From an uncultured Pirellula sp. (GTDB taxonomy: Bacteria; Planctomycetota; Planctomycetia; Pirellulales; Pirellulaceae), in the NCBI GenBank assembly GCA_903892355.1, contig CAITIE010000121.1, positions 46,495-110,494 on the forward strand: a stretch of 64,000 nt of DNA, read 5' to 3'. Each line of letters begins with the position of its first letter. Within the stretch, counting starts at the first letter, position 1. Of this stretch, positions 25,860 through 35,149 are shown one piece after another. The notes beneath the pieces are model-generated. The model saw only the letters and a program-made list of their open reading frames with translations. It searched no databases and was not told the DNA's origin. The translations under genes were made by a program, and so were the position numbers.

Positions 25860-26882
25860 ATGAGCCTTGCAGATCCCAAGCAAACCAGCAGCCATCAACT
25901 CACCGACCAAGAAGTCCGAATGATCGACGCGCTGCGGGAATCGTATTCCAGATTGTGCGCTGAGCTAGGTAAAGTCATCGTCGGTCAGAAAGAAGTGATC
26001 GAACAGCTAGCGATTTGCCTGTTCGCTCGTAGGCATGCTCTGCTTATGGGGGTTCCAGGCCTCGCAAAGACCTTGCTCGTCAGCAAGATTGCGGAAACCA
26101 TGTCCTTGGGGTTCAACCGCATTCAGTTCACCCCAGACCTGATGCCGATGGACATCACCGGTACAGACATCCTGCAGGAAACCGCCGAGGGGCGCCGCGA
26201 GTTCCAGTTCATCCCCGGTCCGATTTTTGAAAATATCATCTTGGCCGATGAGATCAACCGAGCCCCACCAAAGACCCAAGCGGCATTGCTGGAGGCGATG
26301 CAAGAACAACGGGTGACGGTCCTCGGAAAAACGTTTGAACTCGAATCCCCGTTCATGGTGCTCGCCACGCAGAACCCTGTCGAACAGGAAGGAACGTACC
26401 CACTCCCCGAAGCCCAACTCGACCGCTTCATGTTCTTGGTGGAACTCGATTACCCCAACGAAGAAGAAGAAATTCAAATTGCTCGATCGACTACGGGAGA
26501 TGATCTGGTCAAACTCCAAGGCGTTCTCAGCGGCGAGGAGATCATGGCTTACCAAAAGCTGGTGCGCCGCATTCCTGTCGCGGACCACATCTATGAGTAC
26601 GCCGCGAAACTGGTTCGCAAGACGCGACCCTCTGGATCGACCGCTCCGGATTGGCTTAAGCCTTTCGTAAGCTGGGGCGCTGGTCCGCGTGCCGTGCAGA
26701 ACTTAATCCTCGGAGCTAAGAGCCGAGCAGCACTCCAAGGAAGCTACATGGTCCGTTTGGAGGACGTTCAATACGTGGCGAAACCCGTCCTCGTCCACCG
26801 ATTGATCACCACCTTTGCGGCCCAGGCCGAAGGTGTCTCCGCGAAACAGATCGTAAGTCGATTGCTCGACGAAATGCGCTAA
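25860..26882 (+). CDS. moxR: MoxR family AAA+ ATPase
   Basis: MoxR ATPases act as chaperones for assembly or activation of partner complexes, usually with VWA-domain proteins. The 340-residue product has the family opening KVIVGQKEVIEQLAICLFA, Walker A GVPGLAKT (residues 64-71), and QFTPDLMPMDITGTDIL. The Walker B region is IILADEINRAPPKTQAALLEAMQE, followed by sensor ATQNPVEQEGTYPLPEAQLDRF and the lid SWGAGPRAVQNLI. I chose the ATG at 25860, giving normal length, though the frame is open from 25677. The DUF58 gene starts three bases after its stop, so this is the classic moxR-DUF58-BatA arrangement. Confidence 0.95.
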   Translation: MSLADPKQTSSHQLTDQEVRMIDALRESYSRLCAELGKVIVGQKEVIEQLAICLFARRHALLMGVPGLAKTLLVSKIAETMSLGFNRIQFTPDLMPMDITGTDILQETAEGRREFQFIPGPIFENIILADEINRAPPKTQAALLEAMQEQRVTVLGKTFELESPFMVLATQNPVEQEGTYPLPEAQLDRFMFLVELDYPNEEEEIQIARSTTGDDLVKLQGVLSGEEIMAYQKLVRRIPVADHIYEYAAKLVRKTRPSGSTAPDWLKPFVSWGAGPRAVQNLILGAKSRAALQGSYMVRLEDVQYVAKPVLVHRLITTFAAQAEGVSAKQIVSRLLDEMR

Positions 26883-26885
26883 GAC

Positions 26886-27794
26886 ATGCTCCAAGTTTCC
26901 CGCTCCTTCCTCGATCCGCAGATCCTATCGAGATTGTCGGCAGTGCCCCTGAAGCCGCGTCATGCGATGCAAGGCAACGTTTCAGGCAAGCATGCTTCGC
27001 CGCATCGCGGTTCCAGCGTCGAATTCGCTGAGTACCGAAAGTACGTGCCCGGCGACGACCTGCGCAGGCTCGATTGGCGCGCATTCGGACGCACCGACCG
27101 GTACTACGTTAAGGAGTTCGAAGCCGACACCAACCTCCGCTGCTGTGCCGTCCTCGACACCAGCGGATCCATGGGGTTTGCGTCGAAAGGTATGCTGACC
27201 AAAATCGATTACGGGCGGCGTATTTGTGCGTCTCTCGCCTACCTCGCGGCACAACAAGGCGATGCTGTTGGGGTCTCGACCGTCGCGGAAAAGATCGTTC
27301 AAAACATCCCCCCCAAACGATCCGCCGCCCACCTGAAATTGCTTCTCGATACGCTTGAGAAAACCAAACCCCAAGGGGAAACACGCCTCCCTGAAATCCT
27401 CGATGAACTCGCGGAGACCGTGCGGCAACGCGCCCTCGTCGTGATCATCTCCGATTTCTTTGTCGATCCGGCGCAACTCAAGCAATGCTTCGAGCACTTG
27501 CGATTCCGAAAGCATGACGTCGCGGCTTTCCATCTCCTCGATCCCCAAGAGTTAAGCTTCGCCTTCGGACGCCCGGTTCGCTTTGTCGACATGGAAGGCA
27601 ATACATCACTGTTCGTCGAACCGACCGAAATCGCGGATCGATACCAACGCTCGCTCGCCAACTACTTGAAGCAGATGCAGCAGATCGTTCTCGAGACTGG
27701 GGTAGATTACCATCGCGTGACGACGAGCGAATCGTATGAACATCCGATGATGCGATTCCTGGTGGGACGGACGCGAGGACGAGGCGTGCGATGA
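26886..27794 (+). CDS. DUF58 / VWA-like protein
   Basis: The 302-residue product shows the DUF58 signature GSSVEFAEYRKYVPGDDLRRLDWRAFG followed by YVKEFEADTN. A von Willebrand A-like core then carries the MIDAS-type motif LDTSGSMGF and ALVVIISDFF. DUF58 proteins are partners of MoxR ATPases and have a VWA fold that can bind metal-dependent ligands. It lies three bases after moxR and overlaps the next gene by ATGA, so all three are translationally linked. The cellular target in planctomycetes is not known. Confidence 0.92.
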   Translation: MLQVSRSFLDPQILSRLSAVPLKPRHAMQGNVSGKHASPHRGSSVEFAEYRKYVPGDDLRRLDWRAFGRTDRYYVKEFEADTNLRCCAVLDTSGSMGFASKGMLTKIDYGRRICASLAYLAAQQGDAVGVSTVAEKIVQNIPPKRSAAHLKLLLDTLEKTKPQGETRLPEILDELAETVRQRALVVIISDFFVDPAQLKQCFEHLRFRKHDVAAFHLLDPQELSFAFGRPVRFVDMEGNTSLFVEPTEIADRYQRSLANYLKQMQQIVLETGVDYHRVTTSESYEHPMMRFLVGRTRGRGVR

Positions 27795-29887
27795 GTTTTC
27801 TACAACCCTGGATGCTCCTCGCGCTCCCCTTGATCGCGATTCCGATCATCATCCACTTAGTCAACCAGCGACGCTTCCAAACGGTGCCCTGGGCCGCAAT
27901 GCGGTTCTTGCTCGAAGCGAACAAGATGTCCAGTGGGTACACCAAACTGAGGCAATGGCTCATCCTAGCGATGCGGACACTCGCCCTCGCGGCCCTCGTC
28001 CTTTTCACCGCTCGCCCGCTGACCAGTGGTATCATGGCCTTGCTCGGCGGTGACTCCAACCGTTTGGCCATCGTAGTCCTCGACCGCTCCCCAAGCATGA
28101 GCGAAACGCTCCCTGGAGCGAATGGCAACAAACTCCAAATGGCCGTCCAGCAACTCGGCGATACCTTCCGCACACTCGGGATCGAACGCATCGTAGCGAT
28201 CGATCCTGTCTCGGAGAAACCCGAAGAGTACACATCGGTCTCGCAATGGCTTCGCGCAACTCCGCAGCAAACATGGAGCGCCACCACCGATATTCCTGGC
28301 ATGCTGGAAAAAGCACTCCTGTATGCAAAGAACAACCGGGTTGGCAATACACTCGTTTGGCTTTGTTCCGACATGCGCGATAGCGATTGGCGCAGCCGAG
28401 ACGGGAGATGGAAAGCCATTCAGGATGGCTTCAAAACACTTCCTCAAGACGTTCGTTTTTCGGTCCTCGATCTGTCCGGGAATGAATCCAACAACCGCTC
28501 CGTTCGTGTTACCAGCGCTCAGCGCATCGACGGCCCGAAAGGACCTGAACTCTCCCTCAATTTCAGGATCGATCGTTCGTCATCCGCTGCGAATACTTCC
28601 TCCAACGATACGAACTCCATCCCCGTCGAAATCGCCGTGGGTGAAAACCGCAGCGTTCTCAATGTAGATCTCAATGGCAACTCGGCCGAAGTCAACGATC
28701 ATCGCATCCCGCTCGAACTGCTGCGCGACGATCCCAACGCCTCCCGACGCGGTTGGGGATCGGTTCGGTTACCAAGCGATTCCAATCCGGCCGACGATCA
28801 AAGCTATTTCGTGTTTGAACAACCTCCCACTCGACGCACGGTGATCGTCAGCGATACGCCGGAACTCGTCGCTGCGATCGAACTCTGCGCGAGCATCGCA
28901 CCTCAGCAATCGGTGCAATGCGAGGCTGAATTGCTGAACCCTTCGCAACTCGACGCTCTCGATTGGAGCTCGGTTGCCCTGATGGTCTGGCACCAACCCC
29001 TTCCATCAGGCAAGACGCTGGAAACCCTCGAGAAATTCGTAAGTTCCGGCGGCCAGTTGCTTTTGGTGCCACCCGAGTCCCCCGACAGCAACACCGCTTT
29101 TGGGATTCAATGGATGGGGTGGGAAAACCCACCATCGAACCCTAACCAAGCCATCGCGAATGCATCATCCGATGCCAACGCTTCCGACGACCGCGGAGAT
29201 ACTGCAGCGGATGGTCTCGCCCGAATCGAGCAATGGCAAAACGATTCGCAGCTACTGGCCAACACGCTGAGTGGTGCCCCACTTCCTCTCGGCCAACTCG
29301 GGATTCGGCGCGTCTGCAAAATCGACGGGGACATTACCCCCCTGGCATCTCTCAGCGGCGGAACACCCGTCCTCGCAAAAATCGATCGCACGGACTCCTC
29401 CATCACGATCTGTGCAACCACCCCCTCCGATCGCGATTCCACCTTTGCCGGTGATGGTATCGTCCTCTACGTGACGATCCAGCGACTCCTTGCCATCGGA
29501 GCCACCCGCGTCGGTACCGCAAAAGATGTCGTCGCCGGTACCGAGCATCGAATCGTTAATCCAACATCCGCCATGGCTGCTGGACCTGAATCGGTACCTT
29601 CGAGCGAATACGCCATGCATTCGGGTATCTATCTCGCCGACGATATCCTGGTTGCTATCAATCGAGGACTCGCTGAGGAAGATCCACGGATGGTCGATCA
29701 AGACGCACTGCAGCGGATGTTCGGTGACCTATCCTGGGCAAAAATTAATGCTGGTAAACCCGCATCCAGCCTCGTCCAAGAAATTTGGAGGTGGTTTGTG
29801 GTCTCCATGCTCGCCGCACTATTGATCGAAGCCATCCTCTGCCTACCTCGTGTCAAACGCCCAATCCCAGCAAAAACGAGTATCTAA
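27791..29887 (+). CDS. BatA-type membrane protein with VWA domain
   Basis: The 698-residue product begins with the BatA N-terminal domain (FLQPWMLLALPLIAIPIIIHLVNQRR, VPWAAMRFL), which includes a membrane helix. A second helix follows (LILAMRTLALAALVLFTARPL), then a VWA domain (LAIVVLDRSPSMSETL). A long extracytoplasmic region reads VVSDTPELVAAIELCASIAPQ and FVSSGGQLLLVPPE. A C-terminal helix (WRWFVVSMLAALLIEAILCL) closes the protein. It is the last gene of the moxR-DUF58-BatA operon, likely a membrane complex controlled by the ATPase. BatA was first linked to aerotolerance in Bacteroides, but a role here is inferred. Confidence 0.9.
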   Translation: MSFLQPWMLLALPLIAIPIIIHLVNQRRFQTVPWAAMRFLLEANKMSSGYTKLRQWLILAMRTLALAALVLFTARPLTSGIMALLGGDSNRLAIVVLDRSPSMSETLPGANGNKLQMAVQQLGDTFRTLGIERIVAIDPVSEKPEEYTSVSQWLRATPQQTWSATTDIPGMLEKALLYAKNNRVGNTLVWLCSDMRDSDWRSRDGRWKAIQDGFKTLPQDVRFSVLDLSGNESNNRSVRVTSAQRIDGPKGPELSLNFRIDRSSSAANTSSNDTNSIPVEIAVGENRSVLNVDLNGNSAEVNDHRIPLELLRDDPNASRRGWGSVRLPSDSNPADDQSYFVFEQPPTRRTVIVSDTPELVAAIELCASIAPQQSVQCEAELLNPSQLDALDWSSVALMVWHQPLPSGKTLETLEKFVSSGGQLLLVPPESPDSNTAFGIQWMGWENPPSNPNQAIANASSDANASDDRGDTAADGLARIEQWQNDSQLLANTLSGAPLPLGQLGIRRVCKIDGDITPLASLSGGTPVLAKIDRTDSSITICATTPSDRDSTFAGDGIVLYVTIQRLLAIGATRVGTAKDVVAGTEHRIVNPTSAMAAGPESVPSSEYAMHSGIYLADDILVAINRGLAEEDPRMVDQDALQRMFGDLSWAKINAGKPASSLVQEIWRWFVVSMLAALLIEAILCLPRVKRPIPAKTSI

Positions 29888-29943
29888 CCCTTGTGGATAG
29901 AACTAAACGGTTGGCCACTGACAAGCCGCGGCTTCGATCTTGA

Positions 29944-30007
29944 TTTTTTGCTCCGGAGTCTTCATCATCCCGCCGCACACCGCAATGGATTGCGGCGGAG
30001 CAAAAAA
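29944..30007. repeat. nested inverted repeat between BatA and a membrane-protein gene
   Basis: ttttttgctccg (29944-29955) is the exact reverse complement of cggagcaaaaaa (29996-30007). Inside are a second pair, ccgccgca (29970-29977) and tgcggcgg (29991-29998), and a third palindrome, ccgcaatggattgcgg (29980-29995). The alternatives are mutually exclusive. It could be a terminator, more plausible on the minus strand where a run of T follows the stem, or a small mobile or structured element. Confidence 0.7.
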
Positions 30008-30144
30008 GCTTTAGATAACGCTGCTAGAATTGTCCTTGGTGCAATGAAGCATTCATGGTGCTGGTAGCTACCACGTCCGTCGATGGCCCTTGTCCCTCGA
30101 TGGTCCCGTCCGTCGATGGAACGACGAGAAGGATTACCTCGGAT

Positions 30145-30438
30145 ATGCCATACGTTCCGTATTGGTTCGAATCGTTTGCCACTTTGTTTCCTTGGTTGGT
30201 TCCCGTTCTTTCAATCTTGGGTCTTTGGGTTGCCCGATTGTGCGATGATACTCGGGTCCGCTCCTTTGCGGAGCATGCGTACTACTGCGCGATGATGATC
30301 GCTGCGGTGATCACGTTGCGGACGATCCTCGCGGACGATCATTGCTGGTTGCTACACACCGCTAGCCTCTGCATCATGGTTCTCGGAGCCATCTTCCCGC
30401 AGAGCCTTGAGGGAGATCTCTCAGCGATCGAATCCTAG
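30145..30438 (+). CDS. small membrane protein of unknown function
   Basis: The 97-residue product starts MPYVPYWFESFATLFPWLVP and has about three hydrophobic segments (LVPVLSILGLWVARL, CAMMIAAVITLRTIL, ASLCIMVLGAIFP). No family is recognised. I chose the ATG at 30145, since upstream codons encode a low-complexity Val/Pro/Ser stretch made of short repeats (gtccgtcgatgg at 30075-30118). mobA follows 18 bases later on the same strand, so they may be cotranscribed. Confidence 0.6.
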   Translation: MPYVPYWFESFATLFPWLVPVLSILGLWVARLCDDTRVRSFAEHAYYCAMMIAAVITLRTILADDHCWLLHTASLCIMVLGAIFPQSLEGDLSAIES

Positions 30439-30456
30439 TTTGCTCGGTATACGACC

Positions 30457-31143
30457 ATGGACGACAGACCACCTCCTCGGGCATACATACTGGCAGGAGG
30501 TAAAAGCTCCCGCTTTGGTAGTGACAAAGCTCGCGCCGTCATCGATGGGAAGCCAAACCTTCGCTTTCTCGCTGACCGTCTCTCGAAATTTAACCTGCCG
30601 ACAACCGTCGTCTCGCAATCGATAAGCGACTACAGCGACTTGGGACTGCGCACCATCCCCGATTTCGAACGGGATGCTGGCCCTCTCGCTGGTACCATGA
30701 CCGCGTTGCATGATGCGAAATCGCTCGGCGCGGAATGGTCGCTGATCCTCACCTGCGACCTTCTATGGCACAACGACACGTGGATTGAAAGGATGCTCGC
30801 AGCCATCCAATCACCGCACCCTTCTTCCCAACCACCGATCCTCGCCTGGCTTTTCCAATCGGACTCTTTCTCGCCGTTTCCTGGTTTGTACCACACCGAT
30901 GCATGGCTCGATGCCCAGCGATGCTGGGAACAAGGGGTTCGGTCGATGCGAGGTTGGCTCCAACCGAAACCACAATCTTTCATGTTGGACAGCGAGAGTG
31001 TACGAGCCCTCATAGACGCTCAACCCAACCGTAGCGTTTTGGGGTTGGATTACATCCCTTTGCCTGCGAAAGATATTCCCGGATCCTTCAACACAAGCGC
31101 CGAGCTTCGCGATCAACGAAGTCGCACTAACGATCCTGCATAA
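30457..31143 (+). CDS. mobA: molybdenum cofactor guanylyltransferase, MobA-like
   Basis: The 228-residue product has the nucleotidyltransferase signature AYILAGGKSSRFGSDKA, in which GGxSxRxGxxK binds GTP. TIPDFERDAGPLAGTMTALH and the metal-binding LILTCDLLWHN follow. MobA attaches GMP to molybdopterin to form the bis-MGD cofactor of many oxidoreductases. No other molybdenum gene is adjacent, so the specificity rests on the motif spacing alone; a related sugar-nucleotide transferase remains possible. It converges on the Ca2+-ATPase gene, with 27 bases between stops. Confidence 0.82.
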   Translation: MDDRPPPRAYILAGGKSSRFGSDKARAVIDGKPNLRFLADRLSKFNLPTTVVSQSISDYSDLGLRTIPDFERDAGPLAGTMTALHDAKSLGAEWSLILTCDLLWHNDTWIERMLAAIQSPHPSSQPPILAWLFQSDSFSPFPGLYHTDAWLDAQRCWEQGVRSMRGWLQPKPQSFMLDSESVRALIDAQPNRSVLGLDYIPLPAKDIPGSFNTSAELRDQRSRTNDPA

Positions 31144-31170
31144 CAATCCTACGAGATCCCCGAGCACTCG

Positions 31171-33864
31171 TCACCGCGGAACGTTGAACAAAAGCTTGCG
31201 GATCTCAACCAAGGTCACCGGGATCAAACTCAGCAGAATCACCACGGGCAAATCGGACCAAGGCATTGCCGAAAGTCCCAACAGGTTCGACGTCCACGGG
31301 ATCAGCATCACGACCAGCTGGATGACCAACGATCCAATCGCTGCCACCACGAGAAGTTGGTTGGAGAAGAATCCCAGAGCAGGCATCACCCGATCGAAAT
31401 CTCTGCATGCCATCGAGTAGAAGATTTGGGTCATGGTCAAGATACAAAATGCGACCGCGCGAGCCTCCTCGAGCTTGGTACGATCCTGAAAATAGATCCA
31501 AACGAAACCCACCAAGCATACACTCGCCATGAGGACCCCGTGCACGATGATCTCGCGGGCTCGCTTCCAGGAGAGGATTGGTTCGTTGATCGGACGTGGG
31601 GTGCGTTGCATCAGATTTTTGCCGAGAGGTTCACTCGCCAACGCCAATGCTGGAAGTCCATCGGTCACCAAATTGATCCACAAGATTTGGATCGCCAGGA
31701 GAGGGGAGGGCAATCCCAAGATCGATGCAAAAAACATAAAGAGAACTTCGCTCGAATTGCACGCGAGCAGAAAGTGAAGGAACTTTTGAATGTTCTCATA
31801 GATCCCTCGACCTTCTTCGACCGCGTTGACAATCGATGCGAAATTATCGTCGGTCAAAATCATGTCTGCCGCATCCTTGGCCACGTCCGTTCCGGTGATA
31901 CCCATCACAATGCCGATATCCGCAGCCTTGACCGCAGGAGCGTCGTTGACGCCGTCCCCTGTCATGGCAACCACATGGCCGTTCCGCTTCCACGCGTTGA
32001 CGACTCGCAGCTTGTGCTGGGCGCTCACGCGCGCGACGACAGGACATTGAACAACTTGCTTGGTAAGTTCTCCGTCGCTCATTGCCTCGATAGCGGAACC
32101 TAGGAGCACGGAATCCTGTTCGTTTGCGATTCCAACCGTGCGGGCGATCGCAAGGGCGGTTTGGGGATGGTCGCCCGTAATCATCACTGGTCGAATACCA
32201 GCCTGATGGCACCGCGCAACCGCCTCAAAGACAGCTTGTCGCGGGGGATCGATCATTCCGATCAAACCGATGAATACCAAATCCTCTTCCCGATTCCATG
32301 GATCCCCTTCTTCCTCGATACGTCGATAGCCGATGGCCAGCACGCGCAATGCCTCGCTCGCCATCAATGCGTTTCGCTGGCTGATCGTTTGGAAGTAACG
32401 ATCGTTCATCGGCACAATCTGATCATTGATCAGAATCTCACTGGCCCCAGCCAATACGGCTTCGGGGGCCCCTTTGACGATCATCAGCAGTCCTTCGCTT
32501 GGATCGCGAAGGATTTGCGACATCCGTTTGCGATCGGAATCGAATGGATTCTCGAAGAGCATTGCCTCTTCCGGCCATAGATTTCCAACTGCGGCTTTCG
32601 AAGCGACGACCTTTAATGCGATTTCTGTCGGATCTCCTACCACCTCAACGCGATGGTCCGCAGGATCAAAACGCCATTGCGAATTATTGCATTGGTCGGC
32701 GTAAGAGAGCATCCGGAGAAGGGGTGCTGGGAACTCCTTCGAATCCTGCAACTCTGCATTGTTCGTACTTTCGAGAGGACGTATTTCTCCAGTCGGGCCA
32801 AAGCCCTCACCGTCGACAACCCAGGATTGGTCTGGGATCCAAAGCTGCCGAACGGTCATTTCATTGCGAGTCAGCGTGCCGGTCTTGTCGCTGCAGATCA
32901 CCGTCACACAGCCAAGGGTCTCTACGCTGGGGAGTTTGCGAATGATCGCGTGGCGTTTCGCCATCCGTTGCAAGCCGATCGCCAGTGTTACCGTTACCAC
33001 CGCCGGGAGTCCCTCTGGAATGGCTGCGACAGCCAAACTAACGCTTGTTAAGAAAACTTCGGCCAACTTGCCACCCCGAAGCCACTCGAGGACGAAGATG
33101 ATACCGACGAGCGCGAGGCAGCCCAGTACGAGGACTTGACCGAGTTGAGCCAACCGTTTCTGCAACGGTGTTGGTTCCTGCTGGGTCTCTTCGAGAAGCT
33201 TGGCGATCCGGCCGATTTCGGTATTCATCCCCACGGCAGTCACCACCGCGGTCCCTTTGCCACTGGTCACCGTCGTCCCGAGAAAGAGGGAATTCGCTCG
33301 CTCCGCGATCGGCGTATCGTCCGGTAACTCCGCATCGGCGTGTTTGGTCACCGGAGTCGACTCGCCAGTCAACGACGACTCCAAGGTTTGCAAGGTATAA
33401 GCATCGATCAATCGCGCATCGGCTGGTACGCGATCGCCTGCCTCCATCAAGACCACATCGCCGACGACCACATCCGATGCTGGGATCGCAATCAGTCGAC
33501 CATCCCGCTTGACTTTAGCCTGAGGCGCACTGAGTTGCTTTAACGCGTGGATCGCATGAACAGCTCGCTCCTCTTGAAAAAAGCCGATCGCAGCATTGAT
33601 CAATACGATGGCCAAAATTGCGATCGTATCGATCCAATCTCCGAGAAACCCGGACAGGAGTGCTGCTCCAACCAGGAGCGCGACCATGACGCTCTCAAAT
33701 TGAGCGATGAAACGGACCCACCATGGCACCGGCGGTGCCGACTCAAGCTCATTCCTCCCATCGCGGACCAAACGTTCCGCTGCGATCCGCGAGGTTAAAC
33801 CTTGGCGTGGATCGCTTTCGAGCGCGTCGATAATCGACTGTGTCGATGCAGTACCCATGGCCAT
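31171..33864 (-). CDS. cation-transporting P-type ATPase, Ca2+ (SERCA/PMR1) class
   Basis: The 897-residue pump has all P-type motifs in order: an N-terminal cation-ATPase domain, TGES (166-169) of the actuator, PEGLP (283-287) in helix M4, and the phosphorylated Asp326 in DKTGTLT. Nucleotide-binding KGAPE and the hinge MTGDGVNDAPAVKAADIGI follow, then the C-terminal helices. The M4 sequence AIPEGLPAVVTV and PMR1-type length indicate the type II Ca2+ (or Ca2+/Mn2+) exporters. It sits in the cytoplasmic membrane. It is convergent with mobA and begins with GAGAAGAG 6 bases before the ATG. Confidence 0.93.
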   Translation of the reverse strand: MAMGTASTQSIIDALESDPRQGLTSRIAAERLVRDGRNELESAPPVPWWVRFIAQFESVMVALLVGAALLSGFLGDWIDTIAILAIVLINAAIGFFQEERAVHAIHALKQLSAPQAKVKRDGRLIAIPASDVVVGDVVLMEAGDRVPADARLIDAYTLQTLESSLTGESTPVTKHADAELPDDTPIAERANSLFLGTTVTSGKGTAVVTAVGMNTEIGRIAKLLEETQQEPTPLQKRLAQLGQVLVLGCLALVGIIFVLEWLRGGKLAEVFLTSVSLAVAAIPEGLPAVVTVTLAIGLQRMAKRHAIIRKLPSVETLGCVTVICSDKTGTLTRNEMTVRQLWIPDQSWVVDGEGFGPTGEIRPLESTNNAELQDSKEFPAPLLRMLSYADQCNNSQWRFDPADHRVEVVGDPTEIALKVVASKAAVGNLWPEEAMLFENPFDSDRKRMSQILRDPSEGLLMIVKGAPEAVLAGASEILINDQIVPMNDRYFQTISQRNALMASEALRVLAIGYRRIEEEGDPWNREEDLVFIGLIGMIDPPRQAVFEAVARCHQAGIRPVMITGDHPQTALAIARTVGIANEQDSVLLGSAIEAMSDGELTKQVVQCPVVARVSAQHKLRVVNAWKRNGHVVAMTGDGVNDAPAVKAADIGIVMGITGTDVAKDAADMILTDDNFASIVNAVEEGRGIYENIQKFLHFLLACNSSEVLFMFFASILGLPSPLLAIQILWINLVTDGLPALALASEPLGKNLMQRTPRPINEPILSWKRAREIIVHGVLMASVCLVGFVWIYFQDRTKLEEARAVAFCILTMTQIFYSMACRDFDRVMPALGFFSNQLLVVAAIGSLVIQLVVMLIPWTSNLLGLSAMPWSDLPVVILLSLIPVTLVEIRKLLFNVPR

Positions 33865-33946
33865 GCCGCTCTTCTCGCGTCGGAATTATTCTTTGAGACC
33901 AGTTGTATCCTACCAAATTTGGCCTAAGGCCATCCGTATTTAGCTG

Positions 33947-35149
33947 CTACTGTTTCGAAAGTTGCCACGCTTCGACTCCTTCGGCAGTGCGAACAAAGAA
34001 CCGATTCCCTGCAACCGCCGGGTGGGAAAGTATCTGACTTTTGGCACCACCGACTCTCAACCGACCTAGCTCTTGGATTTTTGTTGATTCCAATTGCAAC
34101 AGTAATACGTTGCCATCTTCGCATGTCACCAACACTCGGTTCCCACTACCGATCAAACTGCAATATCCGAGCAGAGATGGGTCGGTATGTTTCGCGACCA
34201 ATTCCAGGGAATGATCGAGATCCAACACGATCAAGTCGCGATCGACCCCGATCAAGTTACTTCCCAACTCGATCGGGGTGTGCGAATCCCCAGCCAGTTC
34301 CAAGTACTCTGCCCAAGGTGTTTCGATGAGACCACCTTTGGTATCGAACCGATGAAATCGGGTCGCATTGTTCTCGGAAGTGAGCGTCACACCACCTGCA
34401 ACCAGAACGGGACTTGGAACATTGAAGTCGTTCTTCACCGGAGGCTTAACTTCCCACAATTTGTTCCCGTTGGATGCATCCCACGCCACGAAGGCCTCCG
34501 CATCGAAACCGATGATACCGATCTTTTTTTGGGTACCCTCAATTCGGTATTCCACCGGTGAAGCGTACGCGGCCCGCCGACCGGACGACTGCCACACGAT
34601 CCCCCCTGTCTTGAGATCGAGGGCAACGATGGAACTGTTGGCTCCACCAGGCTGTACGATCATCTTCTCATCGACCACGATGGGAGAGGCCGCGTAACCC
34701 CACTGAGGAAGCGATCCATCCAAATCACGGATCAAGTTCTTTTTCCAGACGATATCCCCGGACTCCAGATCCAAAACGTGGAGATCCCCAAACGCACCCA
34801 GCACGATGACAAAGGGATCAACGATCACCGGCGTCGCCCTGGGTGAATTCCCATAATCGAGGTTTCCTGGCGCGGTGTAATTATGCTGCCAGAAGGCTAC
34901 ACCTGTTTGCGCGTCCAAGCATGAGAAAACATCTTGTCGATCTTCGCGATCTCGCGACGAGACAACAACAAAGTCTTCCATCACTGCGATTCCACCGATA
35001 CCCTGGTTCGGCAATGGGAATTTCCATGCCAACTCGGCATCCCGCAGATGCTCTGGCAGTGATTCGCAGAGCCCGTCTCGATTGGCACCTCGCCACTGTG
35101 GCCAGTCGCCCGAAGGATGCGGCTTGGCCTCAGTCGATACTAGCGACTT
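33947..35149 (-). CDS. PQQ-like beta-propeller protein without its own start codon
   Basis: About 400 codons are listed, starting just past the A-run. The first conserved motif, DWPQWRGANRDG, is the usual entry of planctomycete PQQ-type propellers. Blades follow: VFSCLDAQTGVAFWQHN, LHVLDLESGDIVWKKN, IVALDLKTGGIVWQSSG, FVAWDASNGNKLWEV. A TTG at 35032 lies downstream of WPQWRG and would remove it. Between the preceding in-frame stop (TAA near 35268) and 35032 there is no ATG, GTG or TTG in this frame. The frame also has no signal peptide, though the family is exported. It overlaps the PhnD-like gene in the -1 frame across nine A. It probably forms a fusion with that protein by frameshifting, or the A-run is miscounted. 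Confidence 0.75.
   Translation of the reverse strand, partial: KSLVSTEAKPHPSGDWPQWRGANRDGLCESLPEHLRDAELAWKFPLPNQGIGGIAVMEDFVVVSSRDREDRQDVFSCLDAQTGVAFWQHNYTAPGNLDYGNSPRATPVIVDPFVIVLGAFGDLHVLDLESGDIVWKKNLIRDLDGSLPQWGYAASPIVVDEKMIVQPGGANSSIVALDLKTGGIVWQSSGRRAAYASPVEYRIEGTQKKIGIIGFDAEAFVAWDASNGNKLWEVKPPVKNDFNVPSPVLVAGGVTLTSENNATRFHRFDTKGGLIETPWAEYLELAGDSHTPIELGSNLIGVDRDLIVLDLDHSLELVAKHTDPSLLGYCSLIGSGNRVLVTCEDGNVLLLQLESTKIQELGRLRVGGAKSQILSHPAVAGNRFFVRTAEGVEAWQLSKQ

Noticed and set aside
27478..28419. 313-codon minus-strand open frame
   Set aside because: Antisense to DUF58 and BatA; Ser/Arg-rich with no motif.
33947..35032. Propeller gene starting at the TTG at 35032
   Set aside because: It would begin after the conserved WPQWRG entry and leave an exported family without a signal peptide.
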